Positions 26,380-35,979 of a stretch of DNA of 64,000 nt are shown here, piece after piece; positions within the stretch are counted from its first letter, which is position 1; every line of letters begins with the position of its first letter. A program made the position numbers and the translations under genes. Below the pieces are notes generated by a model, which did no database searches, had not been told where the DNA came from, and saw only the letters and a program-made list of their open reading frames with translations. Source of the DNA: Nitrospira sp. (GTDB taxonomy: Bacteria; Nitrospirota; Nitrospiria; Nitrospirales; Nitrospiraceae); contig JAUYAO010000031.1 in the NCBI GenBank assembly GCA_030692565.1, forward strand, positions 79,925 through 143,924. The letters run 5' to 3'.

Positions 26380-27645
26380 TTACCGGCTGACCCGCACCGC
26401 CTTCACGATCTGCGTCTGCTTCAGGCGATCCAAAAACCGCTCCATCGGTTCGGCCGGAGGGACGATCTCGACTGCCTGCCAGCCCTCGCTCAAGGCGCCT
26501 TTGCGGCCATGCATATCACGCACCCACTGGTCGATACTGTCCTGGCTGGTCCCTTCACTGAACGTTACCCAAAATAAGAACGGAGGCTGTTGTACGGCTT
26601 TCGCTTCCGCCACCGGCGGCGATTGAGACGGAGCAGTCTGCTGCGCTACGACCGTCTTCTCACGATCCGGGACCACCGCCTTCGACACGTCGGGGCCGAC
26701 TGTTTTCAGGCGTTTGCTCAGTTCCTGATTATGTTGTTCCAACTGAGCTCGTTCGCGGGCAAGCCGCTCGTTCGCGATCACGAGGCTATGAATCTCGGCT
26801 TCCAGCTGCTCCTGCTCACTGAGGGCTTTGCTCATCAGCACGCGCGTCATACGATCGGTATCTCGGCCTGTCCCCTTCCGCCGTTGTTCGATCTCCTGCT
26901 TCACGGTCAGCACGCTGGACGCGACGGTTTCCTGGGTCGAGGACAATTTGGCCATCGTCCGCTGGAGTTGCGCCATTCCCTGTTGCTGCGCCTGAATCGT
27001 ATCGATCGCTTTCGATTGCATCTGCGCAAGTTCGCCGAGTTGCCGATCAAGCTTGGTCACTTCAACGAGCGGGGCCGCCCAGGGGACTTCTGCCTGCGTA
27101 ACGGTCAACGGCGGCTTCACCGGCGTCATCCAGCCGGTGAACCGATCGGTAACTAGTCCGGCCAACGTGACGGCCAGCAGGATCTGTGTGAACACAAGTG
27201 CCCGGCCGCCAGTGCGGGGAACGGTGAGCGGATGCGGGACCGTGCCTCCGGCTACGCTGCTCCATGCTTGCCGCGCCCGGCTCCAGAACCCCTGCACAGG
27301 TTGAAACACGGCATTGACCGATCCGCCGCGCGCAGTATTATGAACGCGGAGTTCGACGGCGGCTCGTGTAAGGGCAATGCGACAACTCCTGAATCCATAC
27401 TCGGGAGCGGACAGTCCGCCGAGAAGCACACCATCTTCCGATCGCAGATGAACACTGTCAACGGAAGTCTGACTCTGAACCTGCAATGTGGCTTCGGCGC
27501 CCGCACTTTCCAACAAGCCGACGCGCCGCTGATTCACAAAGACATGGATCGGGTCAGATCCGCCGCAACCGGATCGCCGGGGCCCTGTCCGTATGGCATT
27601 CAGCAGGTGCTCGCGATAGCCTGAAAATTCGTGTTCGGAATCCAT
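26380..27645 (-). CDS. Hypothetical membrane coiled-coil protein
   Basis: 421 residues. The first 140 form a domain I do not recognise, then one membrane helix near residues 148-168 (ALVFTQILLAVTLAGLVTD), then a long coiled coil to about residue 320 (QLQRTMAKLSSTQETVASSV; EQLEAEIHSLVIANERLARE) and a small C-terminal domain. The layout suggests an envelope-spanning scaffold. AAGGAGGAGGAT precedes the ATG at 27645. It lies between the kinase gene and another unknown gene on the same strand. Confidence 0.75.
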   Translation of the reverse strand: MDSEHEFSGYREHLLNAIRTGPRRSGCGGSDPIHVFVNQRRVGLLESAGAEATLQVQSQTSVDSVHLRSEDGVLLGGLSAPEYGFRSCRIALTRAAVELRVHNTARGGSVNAVFQPVQGFWSRARQAWSSVAGGTVPHPLTVPRTGGRALVFTQILLAVTLAGLVTDRFTGWMTPVKPPLTVTQAEVPWAAPLVEVTKLDRQLGELAQMQSKAIDTIQAQQQGMAQLQRTMAKLSSTQETVASSVLTVKQEIEQRRKGTGRDTDRMTRVLMSKALSEQEQLEAEIHSLVIANERLARERAQLEQHNQELSKRLKTVGPDVSKAVVPDREKTVVAQQTAPSQSPPVAEAKAVQQPPFLFWVTFSEGTSQDSIDQWVRDMHGRKGALSEGWQAVEIVPPAEPMERFLDRLKQTQIVKAVRVSR

Positions 27646-27696
27646 ATCCTCCTCCTTCCCATTGCTTCCCACCGGCTTAACTTGACTCCACTCACC

Positions 27697-28575
27697 TTAC
27701 GGCAGGAGCTGGAAAACCACGCGTGGCTTCTCCGTCACCGAAGCCCCGTCGAGCCCCAGATCCCAGGCCAACTGTAGACAATCCAGGCACAGAGCCAGAT
27801 GCCAGATCCGGTATTCAACCCCGTAGCCCTCCAGAAACATGTCCTCCCACTGATGCCGGAGCAGGCAGGGATAATGGTCGGGCTCGCTCTTCCGATAATG
27901 AGCCTGCGCAAAACGCAGCAGGCGTTCGGCCTCGCCGTTGAACCGGTGTCGCTGCTGTTGCTGTTCGGTCAGCCCTTGCACGTCGGCTTCAGTGAAGCCG
28001 ATATCATCAAGCGTGCGCTTCCATCCGCTCTCCCGCCATCGTTGAAAATTCTTGTAGATGCGCGGGCTCTCCGAACCGTTCAACCGGAGCGCCGTAATCA
28101 CCTGGCCGGGTCCTAACCCATAACAATGATGGTACAGGGCAATCAGCGCGTCACGGCTGACGACTGCGCGCCCTACCAGTCCGTCAAGAAAGCGGCCAAG
28201 CGGCGTGAGCAGGTCCTTGTGATAGCAGAAGGGCTCCGGCCGGCTATGCTGTCTGGCTACCATCGAATCCAGCAGGAAGAGCGGACGGCAGGGCACCTCG
28301 CTCCGGCCCGACACGAGAAACTGTTCGAGATATTCCGCCCCCCAGCGCAGCACGAATTTTTCATGGGCGACATCGTCGCTCCACTGGCCGGTTTCCCGAA
28401 GAAAGCGTCTGGTATAGCCGGCCGCCCGGTCGAGCAACAGGGGCAGCGATTGCGAGACAACCCGGTCGAAGTCCTCGGCAGTCGACACCACTTCTTCAAG
28501 ACGGCCGACAGCCGTCATGCGATCCGACATGGCACGGTCTCTATTGAGCATATGGGATTGTCCAATGGAATTCAT
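27697..28575 (-). CDS. Hypothetical cytoplasmic protein
   Basis: 292 residues, no signal peptide or membrane helix. The middle contains LYHHCYGLGPGQVITALRLN and ESPRIYKNFQRWRESGW, which looks like a helical DNA-binding or sigma-like element, and the C-terminus HQWEDMFLEGYGVEYRIWHL. Opening text resembles sigma-factor-type sequences (SQSLPLLLDRAAGYTRRFL), but I cannot assign a family. AAGGAGACACA precedes the ATG at 28575. It is followed by the coiled-coil membrane protein on the same strand, so the two may act together. Confidence 0.72.
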   Translation of the reverse strand: MNSIGQSHMLNRDRAMSDRMTAVGRLEEVVSTAEDFDRVVSQSLPLLLDRAAGYTRRFLRETGQWSDDVAHEKFVLRWGAEYLEQFLVSGRSEVPCRPLFLLDSMVARQHSRPEPFCYHKDLLTPLGRFLDGLVGRAVVSRDALIALYHHCYGLGPGQVITALRLNGSESPRIYKNFQRWRESGWKRTLDDIGFTEADVQGLTEQQQQRHRFNGEAERLLRFAQAHYRKSEPDHYPCLLRHQWEDMFLEGYGVEYRIWHLALCLDCLQLAWDLGLDGASVTEKPRVVFQLLP

Positions 28576-28744
28576 TGTGTCTCCTTCCCGATCTGCGCGC
28601 ATTGGACAAAAGCGGCTATTCATTCGGCGCTTTTGTCCGTTGTACCGACTGCGGCCCGCTTGATAAAGATTCGATATCGGTTATGCGTGGGGCATGACCG
28701 GAACAATATTTTCACCTTATTTTTCATTTATGGAGGTTCCTCCT

Positions 28745-28969
28745 ATGACACGCTTCAACGGATTGATGGCCTTGGTGGCGTTCCTCAGCTTCAGCACGAT
28801 GTCCACGCTCGCCCTGGCCGATGAGGATAAGAAAGAAGAGAAGAAGGACAAGGGCGGCCACGTGGTCGTGTTCGGCGACGATAAGAAGGAAGAGCACAAG
28901 GACAAGGGCGGCCATGTGGTGCTCAGCGACGACAAGAAGGATGAGAAGAAGGACCAGGGCAGCAAGTAG
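28745..28969 (+). CDS. Small secreted Lys/Glu-rich repeat protein
   Basis: 74 residues. A signal peptide (MALVAFLSFSTMSTLALA) is followed by a mature part made of three copies of a charged unit: DKKEEKKDKGGHVVVFGD, DKKEEHKDKGGHVVLSD and a shortened DKKDEKKDQGSK. The mature protein should be disordered, exported and highly charged, with one His per full unit. Such peptides can bind metals or shield the envelope, but no function is known. A GGAGG site precedes the ATG. Confidence 0.72.
   Translation: MTRFNGLMALVAFLSFSTMSTLALADEDKKEEKKDKGGHVVVFGDDKKEEHKDKGGHVVLSDDKKDEKKDQGSK
28826..28966 (+). repeat. Tandem coding repeat, units of 54, 51 and 36 bases
   Basis: Within the small secreted protein gene three tandem units begin at 28826, 28880 and 28931 with GATAAGAA or GACAAGAA, each encoding the DKK(E/D)E motif. 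The first two are nearly identical at DNA level, the third is cut short, which points to recent duplication. Confidence 0.7.
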
Positions 28970-28978
28970 GCCGGTCCG

Positions 28979-29007
28979 GCGGGGCGCGGCGAAGCGCCGT
29001 GCCCCGC
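28979..29007 (+). terminator. Strong GC hairpin after the repeat protein
   Basis: A 13-base stem with one mismatch and a 3-base AAG loop (arms 28979-28991 and 28995-29007) starts nine bases after the stop codon. There is no following T-run, so it is a stem-loop terminator or 3' stabiliser rather than a classic intrinsic terminator. The remaining 29008-29229 shows nothing recognisable. Confidence 0.5.
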
Positions 29008-29229
29008 ACCGTATGCCTGCACCGGCACCTCCATAAAGCTCTCGCTCGTCCCCCGCCGACCCGACGGGCATCGACCAATCGACAAGCCAAAACAGATCAC
29101 AAATAGTGACTGAGCCATCGGCACCGCAGCGCTCCTCTTGCACGACGAAGTTATGACACGCAGATCTCACGAGCGGCTTCCGATTCACGGAATCGGCTCC
29201 GGGCGCCGCAATCCCGGCGGACTCTGAAT

Positions 29230-29340
29230 TTATCTTCCCGGCCGCTTCACATCCCGGATCGCGCGCCTGATCAGCAACACGACCAGCATGAGAAAAATCA
29301 CTCCTCCGACCAGCACGATCCAATTATGGATAGTCATCAT
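29230..29340 (-). CDS. Tiny single-helix membrane protein
   Basis: 36 residues: one hydrophobic helix (WIVLVGGVIFLMLVVLLI) and a basic tail (RRAIRDVKRPGR). Start is ATG 29340 or the next codon at 29337, preceded by AAGGGG. It is like the 38-residue protein at 21285-21401 in size and topology. Function unknown; the gene follows the TolB-like lipoprotein gene on the same strand. Confidence 0.5.
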   Translation of the reverse strand: MMTIHNWIVLVGGVIFLMLVVLLIRRAIRDVKRPGR

Positions 29341-29362
29341 GCATCCCCTTGGAGGCGCGCGA

Positions 29363-30196
29363 TCAACCAGCCGCCCGGGAGCCGGCCGGCACCTGCTGAA
29401 TCGCTCCCGTCTTCAGATCATAGACAAAGACCTGCTTCGCTTGCTCCGGCGTAACCGGCAGCAGGTTGGTGGCAAACGACTCGAACCTGACGTAGCGGCC
29501 GTCAGCACTGATCGTCGGATTGACGCTGGCGTTGTTGGCCTGAGTCCCGTCGTTGCCGACAGACACCCGGCTGGTTCGTCCTGTCTGCCGATCATGCACG
29601 AACACGTCGATCACTCCGTTGGTGTCGCCCGAGACAAGATTCGAGGCCAAAGACTCGAAGACGACGCAGCGTCCATCCGCGCTTAGCTGCGCCGACTGGC
29701 TGAAGTTGTTGGCCTGGTTGCCGCTGCTGTCCACCGACGCGCGCGTAGTCAGGTCCGTCATCCGGTCATGGACAAAGATGTCCCGTTGGCGATTCGTATC
29801 GTCACGCACCAGATTCGTCGCTAAAGATTCGAACACCACGACCCGTCCGTCCGGCGTGAGCGCGGGCGAAAAACTCCCGCCGTTCCCCTGAACTCCGCTG
29901 CTGCTGATGGAGACACGCACGGTTTGCTTGGAATCATTGTCGTAGACGAACACATCCGTCACCCCGTTGGTGTCGGTTGTCGTCAGGTTCGCGGCGCGAG
30001 ATTCGAAGGCCACATAGCGCCGACGACCCGTGACCGGGACATCCTCCTGTCCGATCGGCCTACCGGCATCTGTTTCCGCCTGGAGCGCGCGCCCTTCGAC
30101 CGGGCTTGCTGCAACGGTCTGGACGGGATTGTTCTGATTCCCGCAACCCGCGAGGGCGAGACAGCAGGCGCACAGGACCAAAGCCTTAGCCGTCAT
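29363..30196 (-). CDS. TolB-like beta-propeller lipoprotein
   Basis: 277 residues with lipoprotein signal ALVLCACCLALAGC. The mature part contains about four repeats of roughly 60 residues, each with FES-A-NL--DTN---DVFVHD then T-R-SV---G-QAN and --SADGR-V-F, the pattern of PD40/TolB-type propeller blades. Four blades are fewer than a full propeller, so it may dimerise or be a partial blade set. Likely anchored facing the periplasm or surface. The ribosome site is AAGGAAG. Its start lies within the end of otsB (11-base overlap). Confidence 0.78.
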   Translation of the reverse strand: MTAKALVLCACCLALAGCGNQNNPVQTVAASPVEGRALQAETDAGRPIGQEDVPVTGRRRYVAFESRAANLTTTDTNGVTDVFVYDNDSKQTVRVSISSSGVQGNGGSFSPALTPDGRVVVFESLATNLVRDDTNRQRDIFVHDRMTDLTTRASVDSSGNQANNFSQSAQLSADGRCVVFESLASNLVSGDTNGVIDVFVHDRQTGRTSRVSVGNDGTQANNASVNPTISADGRYVRFESFATNLLPVTPEQAKQVFVYDLKTGAIQQVPAGSRAAG

Positions 30197-31016
30197 GCTC
30201 CGCTTCCTTGTGTGGAGTCATCGCCGGTCGATCGGCGTGCTGGCCCTGTTCCGGTGTCCGATCCAGGCGATGGATCAGAAACCGCAGGACATCTTCGATC
30301 TCCCCTTGATGCTTGATGTACAACTTCGCACGGGACCCGGCGTGCTGTCCAACCCGCACACCCATAACCAGCCCCTCCGTCAGTCCAAACACATCCTCGT
30401 CCGTCTCGTCATCTCCGATGAAGAAGAAGCCTGACTGGCGAAGATGCCGCATCAATGCGAGGGCCGCCCCCCCCTTGCCGCCTTTCCCCGGAGGCAAGAG
30501 ATTGATCGATTGTTTCCCGATGACCAGACGAGGAGCCGGGCTCAGCTGAGTCAGCAGCGCCAGCACAGCCAGACGGACGCGGTCCTGGTCTTCATGTTCC
30601 CGATAGTGCAACGTCAGTGAATACCGCTTGTCCTCCACATCAATGCCGAGATCCGCCAACTGCGGCGCCAGCTCCCCCTTGATCGCCGCTCTCCACCCGG
30701 CACAGATCCCATCGGCCCACAGGAGCGTCACCGATGGCGTCAACGGACTTTCCAACCCGTGGTTGCCGATCAGATACGGAACGGCCCCGTTCACTCTCGG
30801 GGCCAGGTCGCTGAGCGCCCGTCCCGAGATCACGGCACAGGGAGCGCGCTTGGCCAGCTCCACCAGCCATTCATGGATCGAGCGGGTGAGTTTGACCGAC
30901 TCACGATCCGGAGAAATCTTGGCCAGCGTCCCGTCAAAATCGAAGGCGTAGAGCATCGGCCCGCCGGCGAGGGCTCTCATCGCTTCCCGTCCCTCAGGCG
31001 AGAGCAAATATATCAT
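30186..31016 (-). CDS. otsB: Trehalose-6-phosphate phosphatase
   Basis: 276 residues of the HAD superfamily. Motif I DFDGTL is at 26-31, motif II region ISGR near 63-66, and the metal-binding GDDETDEDVF near residue 198; GNHGLE matches the trehalose phosphatase signature. It removes the phosphate from trehalose 6-phosphate made by the upstream synthase, giving the osmolyte trehalose. Start and otsA stop overlap by four bases. The C-terminal tail is His/Asp rich and non-conserved. Confidence 0.94.
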   Translation of the reverse strand: MIYLLSPEGREAMRALAGGPMLYAFDFDGTLAKISPDRESVKLTRSIHEWLVELAKRAPCAVISGRALSDLAPRVNGAVPYLIGNHGLESPLTPSVTLLWADGICAGWRAAIKGELAPQLADLGIDVEDKRYSLTLHYREHEDQDRVRLAVLALLTQLSPAPRLVIGKQSINLLPPGKGGKGGAALALMRHLRQSGFFFIGDDETDEDVFGLTEGLVMGVRVGQHAGSRAKLYIKHQGEIEDVLRFLIHRLDRTPEQGQHADRPAMTPHKEAEHDG

Positions 31017-33262
31017 GCCTGTCCTCCTGTGATCGTCCGCACATCCCTGGCCCCAGTCTGGCGCACGATGCGGGCGCGTTGCCGCATGCGGGCGGCATCC
31101 ATCAGCATCCGGCCGGCCCAGCGGTACACGTTAAACTCCTGGACGATCCCGCGCATGCTGCGCATCCGCGCCCGCTGTTCGGTCGGCGCCATGGTGAGCG
31201 CCAGATGCATGGCCGCCGCGCATTGATCGATATTGTACGGATTGATGAGCACCGCTTCAGGCAGCTCCGTCGCCGCCCCGGTGAATTGGCTGAGAATCAG
31301 CACGCCCTGCTCGTCGTCGCGCGCGGCGACGAATTCCTTCGCGACGAGATTCATGCCGTCATGAAGACTGCTGACGATGCAGAAGTCCGCGCCTCGGTAA
31401 TAGACGCTGACATCCTGCGGCTCGTGATGCTCGATCCGCACTTGAATGGGGCAATAGCCTTCCCGGCCGAATCGCGCGTTGATGCGTTCCGCCGACGCCA
31501 GCACATTCCGGCTGAACTGTTGATACTCCTCGATTTTCGATCGGCTCGGGGCGGCAATCTGGACAAACGAAAAACGACCGATCCATTCCGGCTGCAGTTC
31601 CAGTAGTCGTTCCACCGCGAGGAACCGCTCGAGGATGCCTTTGGTATAGTCGAGCCGCTCGACGCCGACGCCGACGCGATGGGTGTGTGGAAGCGTATTC
31701 AACGTGCGAATGCGGGTTTTGCACTCGGAGACCGGCGGCAGCTGCGCCATCTGCTGCCCGGGCCATGCGATAGAGATCGGGTAAGGATTTACGGCCGTCA
31801 TTTTCCCTTGATAAGAAATAGTGGAGCTGTCGCGGTCGATTCTCGTTTCGAGTGACCGGTCCACCGTCTCGATGAAGTTGCTGCAATGAAAGCGCGTGTG
31901 AAATCCGAGAATGCTGCTCCCCAGGAGCCCTTCAAGAATGTCCCGATACCAGGGACAGATGGCATAGCGCTCCGGGTTGGGCCAGGGAATGTGCCAGAAG
32001 GTGATGATCGTCGCGTTCGGCAAATGGTCGCGCACCATTTTCGGCACCAGCGCGAGGTGATAATCCTGGACGAGCACGACCGGATTATCGGTCTTGGCCT
32101 CCTCAATGATGGCCAGGGCGAACCGCTCATTGATCTCTTTGTAATGCTGCCAGTCAGAAGAACGAAAGACTGGCCGGACGTGAGCCAGGTGGCAGAGCGG
32201 CCAGAGGCCTTCGTTGGCAAATCCATAGTAATAGCCGGCCTCTTCTTCCGCTGACATCCAGATCCGTCTGATTTCGTATTCGGGATGGTCCGGCGGTACG
32301 CGGACATGGCCCCGCGCATCAACGACCTCCCGATCGGCGGTCCCGCTGCCGTGCGCGATCCACACCCCGGAACAGGCGCGCATGACCGGCTCCAGCGCGG
32401 TGACCACCCCGCTGGCCGGCACCTGCACTTCGAGCTGCTGATCGTGCCAATTGTGAATATAGGGTTCACGGTTAGAGACGATGAGCACTTCGTCGCCCGC
32501 GAGGTGGTCGTGGAGAATGGTCTTCAGTGTGGCAGGTGTCCAGCTCATCTGGCTTTCGTCCCGCATGCGTTTGTCCGCCTCGAGATCGTGTATGAGGGCG
32601 CGAAGATCCTGGGCGACCGGATGCATGTCGGCGCCGGGCTTCGGCTCTCCGATCAAGGCGACCAAGCCTTCCCCCCGAAGCATCGACCGCACACCTGCGA
32701 TCCATCCCCGCCAACTCAGATGCGCGACCAGAACCGTCACCAGTGAGATCACGCCGCCGATGACGGCGAAGAGATAAAAGAGATACCATTTGGTGTCGCT
32801 GCTACGCCGCTCGATCCAGCTCATGTCGTGGACGAGCATGAGGCGCCCCCAGTCCCTGCCGTTCCCTTCGATGCCCACGGCGGCGACATGAACAGCCCCC
32901 TGGGAGAGACGCAGGAGGGCCGTCTGACCTGCTTTGAGCGTACTCGCACCATCACAGGATATCGAGTCGGGGTACGTGAGAGTCTTGTAGATCAATTTGC
33001 CGTCACGGTCGCAAAATCCGACGGCGTACAGCCGTTCGTCCTGAATGATCCGATGGAAGTAGTTCAGCAGCTTGGTCTTCGACTCTGTCGCCAGAAGATC
33101 GACCAGAGGACTTTCGACCATGCGGCCGATCAGGGCCGACCGGATTTCGAGATCCCGCACGAACCATTTGAGCGTCAACGTATCGACAAGAGGAATAACG
33201 GCATAAGCCAGACCCGCCAGCACCAGGGCCAGCGGCAACAGGAATCGCAGCGATAACCGCAT
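31013..33262 (-). CDS. otsA: Trehalose-6-phosphate synthase fused to a membrane sensor-like N-terminus
   Basis: 749 residues, about 260 longer than usual. Residues 7-26 and 159-181 are membrane helices enclosing a roughly 130-residue extracytoplasmic domain, followed by a HAMP-like linker (about 185-250). The GT20 synthase starts near 258 with [14 protein letters not shown] and has [45 protein letters not shown] and [13 protein letters not shown], all as in active enzymes. It joins UDP- or ADP-glucose to glucose 6-phosphate. The N-terminus could tether the enzyme to the membrane and let osmotic or envelope signals control it. GAGAGGTGAACG precedes the ATG. Confidence 0.92.
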   Translation of the reverse strand: MRLSLRFLLPLALVLAGLAYAVIPLVDTLTLKWFVRDLEIRSALIGRMVESPLVDLLATESKTKLLNYFHRIIQDERLYAVGFCDRDGKLIYKTLTYPDSISCDGASTLKAGQTALLRLSQGAVHVAAVGIEGNGRDWGRLMLVHDMSWIERRSSDTKWYLFYLFAVIGGVISLVTVLVAHLSWRGWIAGVRSMLRGEGLVALIGEPKPGADMHPVAQDLRALIHDLEADKRMRDESQMSWTPATLKTILHDHLAGDEVLIVSNREPYIHNWHDQQLEVQVPASGVVTALEPVMRACSGVWIAHGSGTADREVVDARGHVRVPPDHPEYEIRRIWMSAEEEAGYYYGFANEGLWPLCHLAHVRPVFRSSDWQHYKEINERFALAIIEEAKTDNPVVLVQDYHLALVPKMVRDHLPNATIITFWHIPWPNPERYAICPWYRDILEGLLGSSILGFHTRFHCSNFIETVDRSLETRIDRDSSTISYQGKMTAVNPYPISIAWPGQQMAQLPPVSECKTRIRTLNTLPHTHRVGVGVERLDYTKGILERFLAVERLLELQPEWIGRFSFVQIAAPSRSKIEEYQQFSRNVLASAERINARFGREGYCPIQVRIEHHEPQDVSVYYRGADFCIVSSLHDGMNLVAKEFVAARDDEQGVLILSQFTGAATELPEAVLINPYNIDQCAAAMHLALTMAPTEQRARMRSMRGIVQEFNVYRWAGRMLMDAARMRQRARIVRQTGARDVRTITGGQA

Positions 33263-33310
33263 CGTTCACCTCTCGTTTACATCGGACAGCAAATCGCCTA
33301 TGGTGAAGGC

Positions 33311-35095
33311 ATGTATCCCTACGGCCTTGTCGGCAATTGCCAAACCTCGGCGCTGATCGGCTTGAACGGCAGCGTGGAATGGATGTGCGCGCCCCGCCCG
33401 GACAGTCCTCCGGTCTTCGGCCGGCTGCTGGATCCGGACGGCGGGCATTTTTCGATCTCGAGCCCCCTCGCGCCCTCCGGCCTCAGGTCCGAGCAGCGCT
33501 ATCTGCCGAACACGAACATTCTGATCACCACCGTCACGTTGCCGAACGGCGACGCCTTCCGGATCACCGACTTCTGTCCGCGTTTCGAACAATACGGCCG
33601 TATCTACCGGCCGTCGGCCCTGTTCCGGATGGTCGAACCGCTCCAGGGCACTCCGGCGATCCGGGTCAACTGCTGTCCGGTTTCCGGCTGGGAGAAGACT
33701 CCGGTGCAACCCGTGCGAGGCAGCAACCACCTCCGCTACGAGATTCGCGGTGACGTCCTCCGGCTGCTGACCAACATGCCGCTGACCTACCTCTGCGAAG
33801 AGATCCCGATGGCGCTGACACAGAAATTCTATTTCGCCATGACCTGGGGACTCGGCATCGAAGACGATCTCATCAAGGTCACGCACGACTTTCTGGAGCA
33901 GACCGCCCGCTATTGGCGCATCTGGGTGAAGAACTGTTCGGTGCCGCTGCTGCACCAACAGGAAGTCATCCGCTCGGCCCTGGCGCTCAAGCTGCACTGT
34001 TTCGAAGACACGGGAGCCATCCTGGCGGCCCTCACGACGAGCCTTCCGGAACAGCCGGGCGGACAGCGCAACTGGGATTACCGGTTTTGCTGGCTGCGCG
34101 ATGCCTATTTTGCGCTCACGGCATTTCATAACCTGGGCCATTTCGAAGAGATGGAAGCCTTCCTGAAATTCCTGCTGAACATTGCGCATACGCATGAACA
34201 TTCCCGCGACCGGCTACGGCCGGTGTACACGCTCAGCCAAGGATTGCCGCTTCCCGAGACGGAGCATCCGAATTGGTCCGGCTACCAGAACAGCCGACCG
34301 GTGCGCAGCTACAATCAGGCCGCGGAGCACGTGCAGAACGACGCCTACGCCGAAATGATCCTGACCTTCACGCCGATCTTCTTCGACGAACGGTATGTCG
34401 ATTTGCGCACGCGAGATCTCGATGCCCTGCTGGCGCATCTGGCGAAACTGTGCGTCCGCAGTATCGGCCAGCCGGATGCCGGTCTCTGGGAGATTCGCAA
34501 CGGCTGGCAGGAGCATTCCTTCACGAATCTGCTGTGCTGGGCCGGACTCGAACGATTGGAACGGATCAAACAGGCCGGGCATCTCCCCTCCGTCTCGACC
34601 GGCCTCACGGCCGGACGCATCCAGGCGGAAGACGCCTTGCTCCGCGCCGTCCGCGAGGGAGCCGTTCGGAACGGTCCCACCGACCCCAGTTTCGACGCCG
34701 CGCTGGCCCAGCTGCCCATCCTCGGCTACCCGAATCGCCCCCTGTGCGAGTCGACGGTCACCCACATCACCCGCGAGCTGTCGCTCCGCATCGGAGGCGA
34801 GGATACCGGCTTCTTCTACCGCTATGTGCGGAACGACGACTTCGGAAAGCCGGAGGGTGCCTTCGTCATCTGCTCGTTCTGGATCGCCCAGGCCCTCGCT
34901 CGCCTGGGATGCGTGGACGAAGCACGGACGATCCTCGACCGCGTACTGACGGCGTCCAATCATGTCGGGCTGTTTTCCGAACACTTCATTCCCTCCACAA
35001 ACACCCAGTGCGGAAACTTTCCCCAGGCCTACTCCCACGTCGGCCTCATCAATGCCGCGTTCGCCGTCAGTCCTCCCTGGAGCGATGTGCTCTGA
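33311..35095 (+). CDS. GH15 family glucoamylase/trehalase-like hydrolase (second copy)
   Basis: 594 residues. The N-terminal domain begins YPYGLVGNCQTSALIGLNGS and the barrel has RNWDYRFCWLRDAYFALTA, GLWEIRNGWQEHSFTN and KPEGAFVICSFWIAQALARLG with the catalytic acid region. It is a diverged paralog of the 10925-12763 enzyme (Asn-Trp-Asp-Tyr-Arg core conserved). Transcribed divergently from otsA, with only 48 bases between, so the two share a control region. It may break down trehalose or maltodextrins made or stored by the neighbouring pathway. Confidence 0.9.
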   Translation: MYPYGLVGNCQTSALIGLNGSVEWMCAPRPDSPPVFGRLLDPDGGHFSISSPLAPSGLRSEQRYLPNTNILITTVTLPNGDAFRITDFCPRFEQYGRIYRPSALFRMVEPLQGTPAIRVNCCPVSGWEKTPVQPVRGSNHLRYEIRGDVLRLLTNMPLTYLCEEIPMALTQKFYFAMTWGLGIEDDLIKVTHDFLEQTARYWRIWVKNCSVPLLHQQEVIRSALALKLHCFEDTGAILAALTTSLPEQPGGQRNWDYRFCWLRDAYFALTAFHNLGHFEEMEAFLKFLLNIAHTHEHSRDRLRPVYTLSQGLPLPETEHPNWSGYQNSRPVRSYNQAAEHVQNDAYAEMILTFTPIFFDERYVDLRTRDLDALLAHLAKLCVRSIGQPDAGLWEIRNGWQEHSFTNLLCWAGLERLERIKQAGHLPSVSTGLTAGRIQAEDALLRAVREGAVRNGPTDPSFDAALAQLPILGYPNRPLCESTVTHITRELSLRIGGEDTGFFYRYVRNDDFGKPEGAFVICSFWIAQALARLGCVDEARTILDRVLTASNHVGLFSEHFIPSTNTQCGNFPQAYSHVGLINAAFAVSPPWSDVL

Positions 35096-35124
35096 GCGAA
35101 GGAGGTTTCTTTACTTGCAACTCA

Positions 35125-35535
35125 TTACCCGCCACTCTCCACGCGAATGGTTGCTGTCGGAGTAATACGCCCTCGTGGATTATCCGGCTCTAGCCAGACG
35201 TTGTACTTCAAGTCTCCACGACGGACGAAGCAGAGACTGACCGATTCGCCGGGCGGAATCGTGACCAGGTCGTTAATCTGCCCAAAGAGTGTTGTGATGC
35301 CATGATCACATCCCACTTCATCAAGCAGTCTCATCGTCAGAAATCCCAACCGAATCGGGTTCGAGCGGAGATTGGTCCAACGTACCTCTTCCCCAGGGAC
35401 GGCGTAGAGAAGGCTCGGCGTCACCTCGTCTGTGACTTCGACTGTACGGACCTGTGCCTTAATATCGGGCACGGAGGGGTGGCTGCAGGCTGTGACGATG
35501 CCCACCAGCACCAGACAAGACCAGATCATTCGCAT
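35125..35535 (-). CDS. Hypothetical lipoprotein, paralog of the 22328-22765 protein
   Basis: 136 residues with signal SCLVLVGIVTAC and a beta-rich mature part. Conserved with its paralog: the SHP motif after the lipidation Cys, PGEEVRWTNLRSNPIRLGFL versus LGDEVRFVNARTLPVR, and the Cys in CDHGIT and SLCFVRRGDLKYNVWL. The two conserved Cys may form a disulfide. Function unknown. It converges on the GH15 gene. Bases 35536-35733 upstream show no further gene. Confidence 0.75.
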   Translation of the reverse strand: MRMIWSCLVLVGIVTACSHPSVPDIKAQVRTVEVTDEVTPSLLYAVPGEEVRWTNLRSNPIRLGFLTMRLLDEVGCDHGITTLFGQINDLVTIPPGESVSLCFVRRGDLKYNVWLEPDNPRGRITPTATIRVESGG

Positions 35536-35733
35536 CTTCTTTCCTTCTTTCAGTTTGAAAATAACGGCGCAGGACGCTTTGACTTTCCATCAACACCACG
35601 CGCCTGCCTGTCGCAAACGCGTACCCTGCCCAGCACGTCAAAGATGTGAACAGCCGACAAACTGAGCCAGAGAGGTCAGAGCTCTCCGAACTACGACTCA
35701 AAATGAGGGGGCCGTGGAAAAACCAGAAGAACG

Positions 35734-35979
35734 CTAAAGTACGGGAGGGTGAAAGAACACGGAGGGTAACAGTGATACATGTAGAGGAGACGCGACATCA
35801 GCGACTTGAAGGAATTCAACGGAGGGATCCAGACGAAGAGACATTGAGGGAACGGAAAACCCTTCCAGAACCGACGCCCCTAGCGTATCGATAGTAAGCA
35901 AAGGGCTCAGAAGTGTCACGGGAACTCCCAGCATCTGCATAATTACGCAGACACAGAGAAACAGGACGATCCCGAGCAT
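35734..35979 (-). CDS. Possible small secreted Pro-rich protein
   Basis: 81 residues from ATG 35979: a hydrophobic signal-like start (MLGIVLFLCVCVIMQMLGVP) followed by a Leu/Pro/Ser-rich stretch ending PSVFFHPPVL. No Shine-Dalgarno sequence is clear and the frame continues upstream as basic nonsense to 36318. I judge it a weak candidate because the composition is that of a real exported small protein found near metal-efflux genes. It is transcribed away from the Cus-type operon. Confidence 0.38.
   Translation of the reverse strand: MLGIVLFLCVCVIMQMLGVPVTLLSPLLTIDTLGASVLEGFSVPSMSLRLDPSVEFLQVADVASPLHVSLLPSVFFHPPVL

Noticed and set aside
28717..29124. Long minus-strand frame opposite the repeat protein
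   Set aside because: Its hydrophobic look (LLILLVVAEHH-type) comes from reading the Lys/Glu repeats in reverse; no start or conservation.
35646..35894. 82-residue plus-strand frame in the lipoprotein-efflux gap
   Set aside because: Charged, no ribosome site and overlaps the better minus-strand small candidate.
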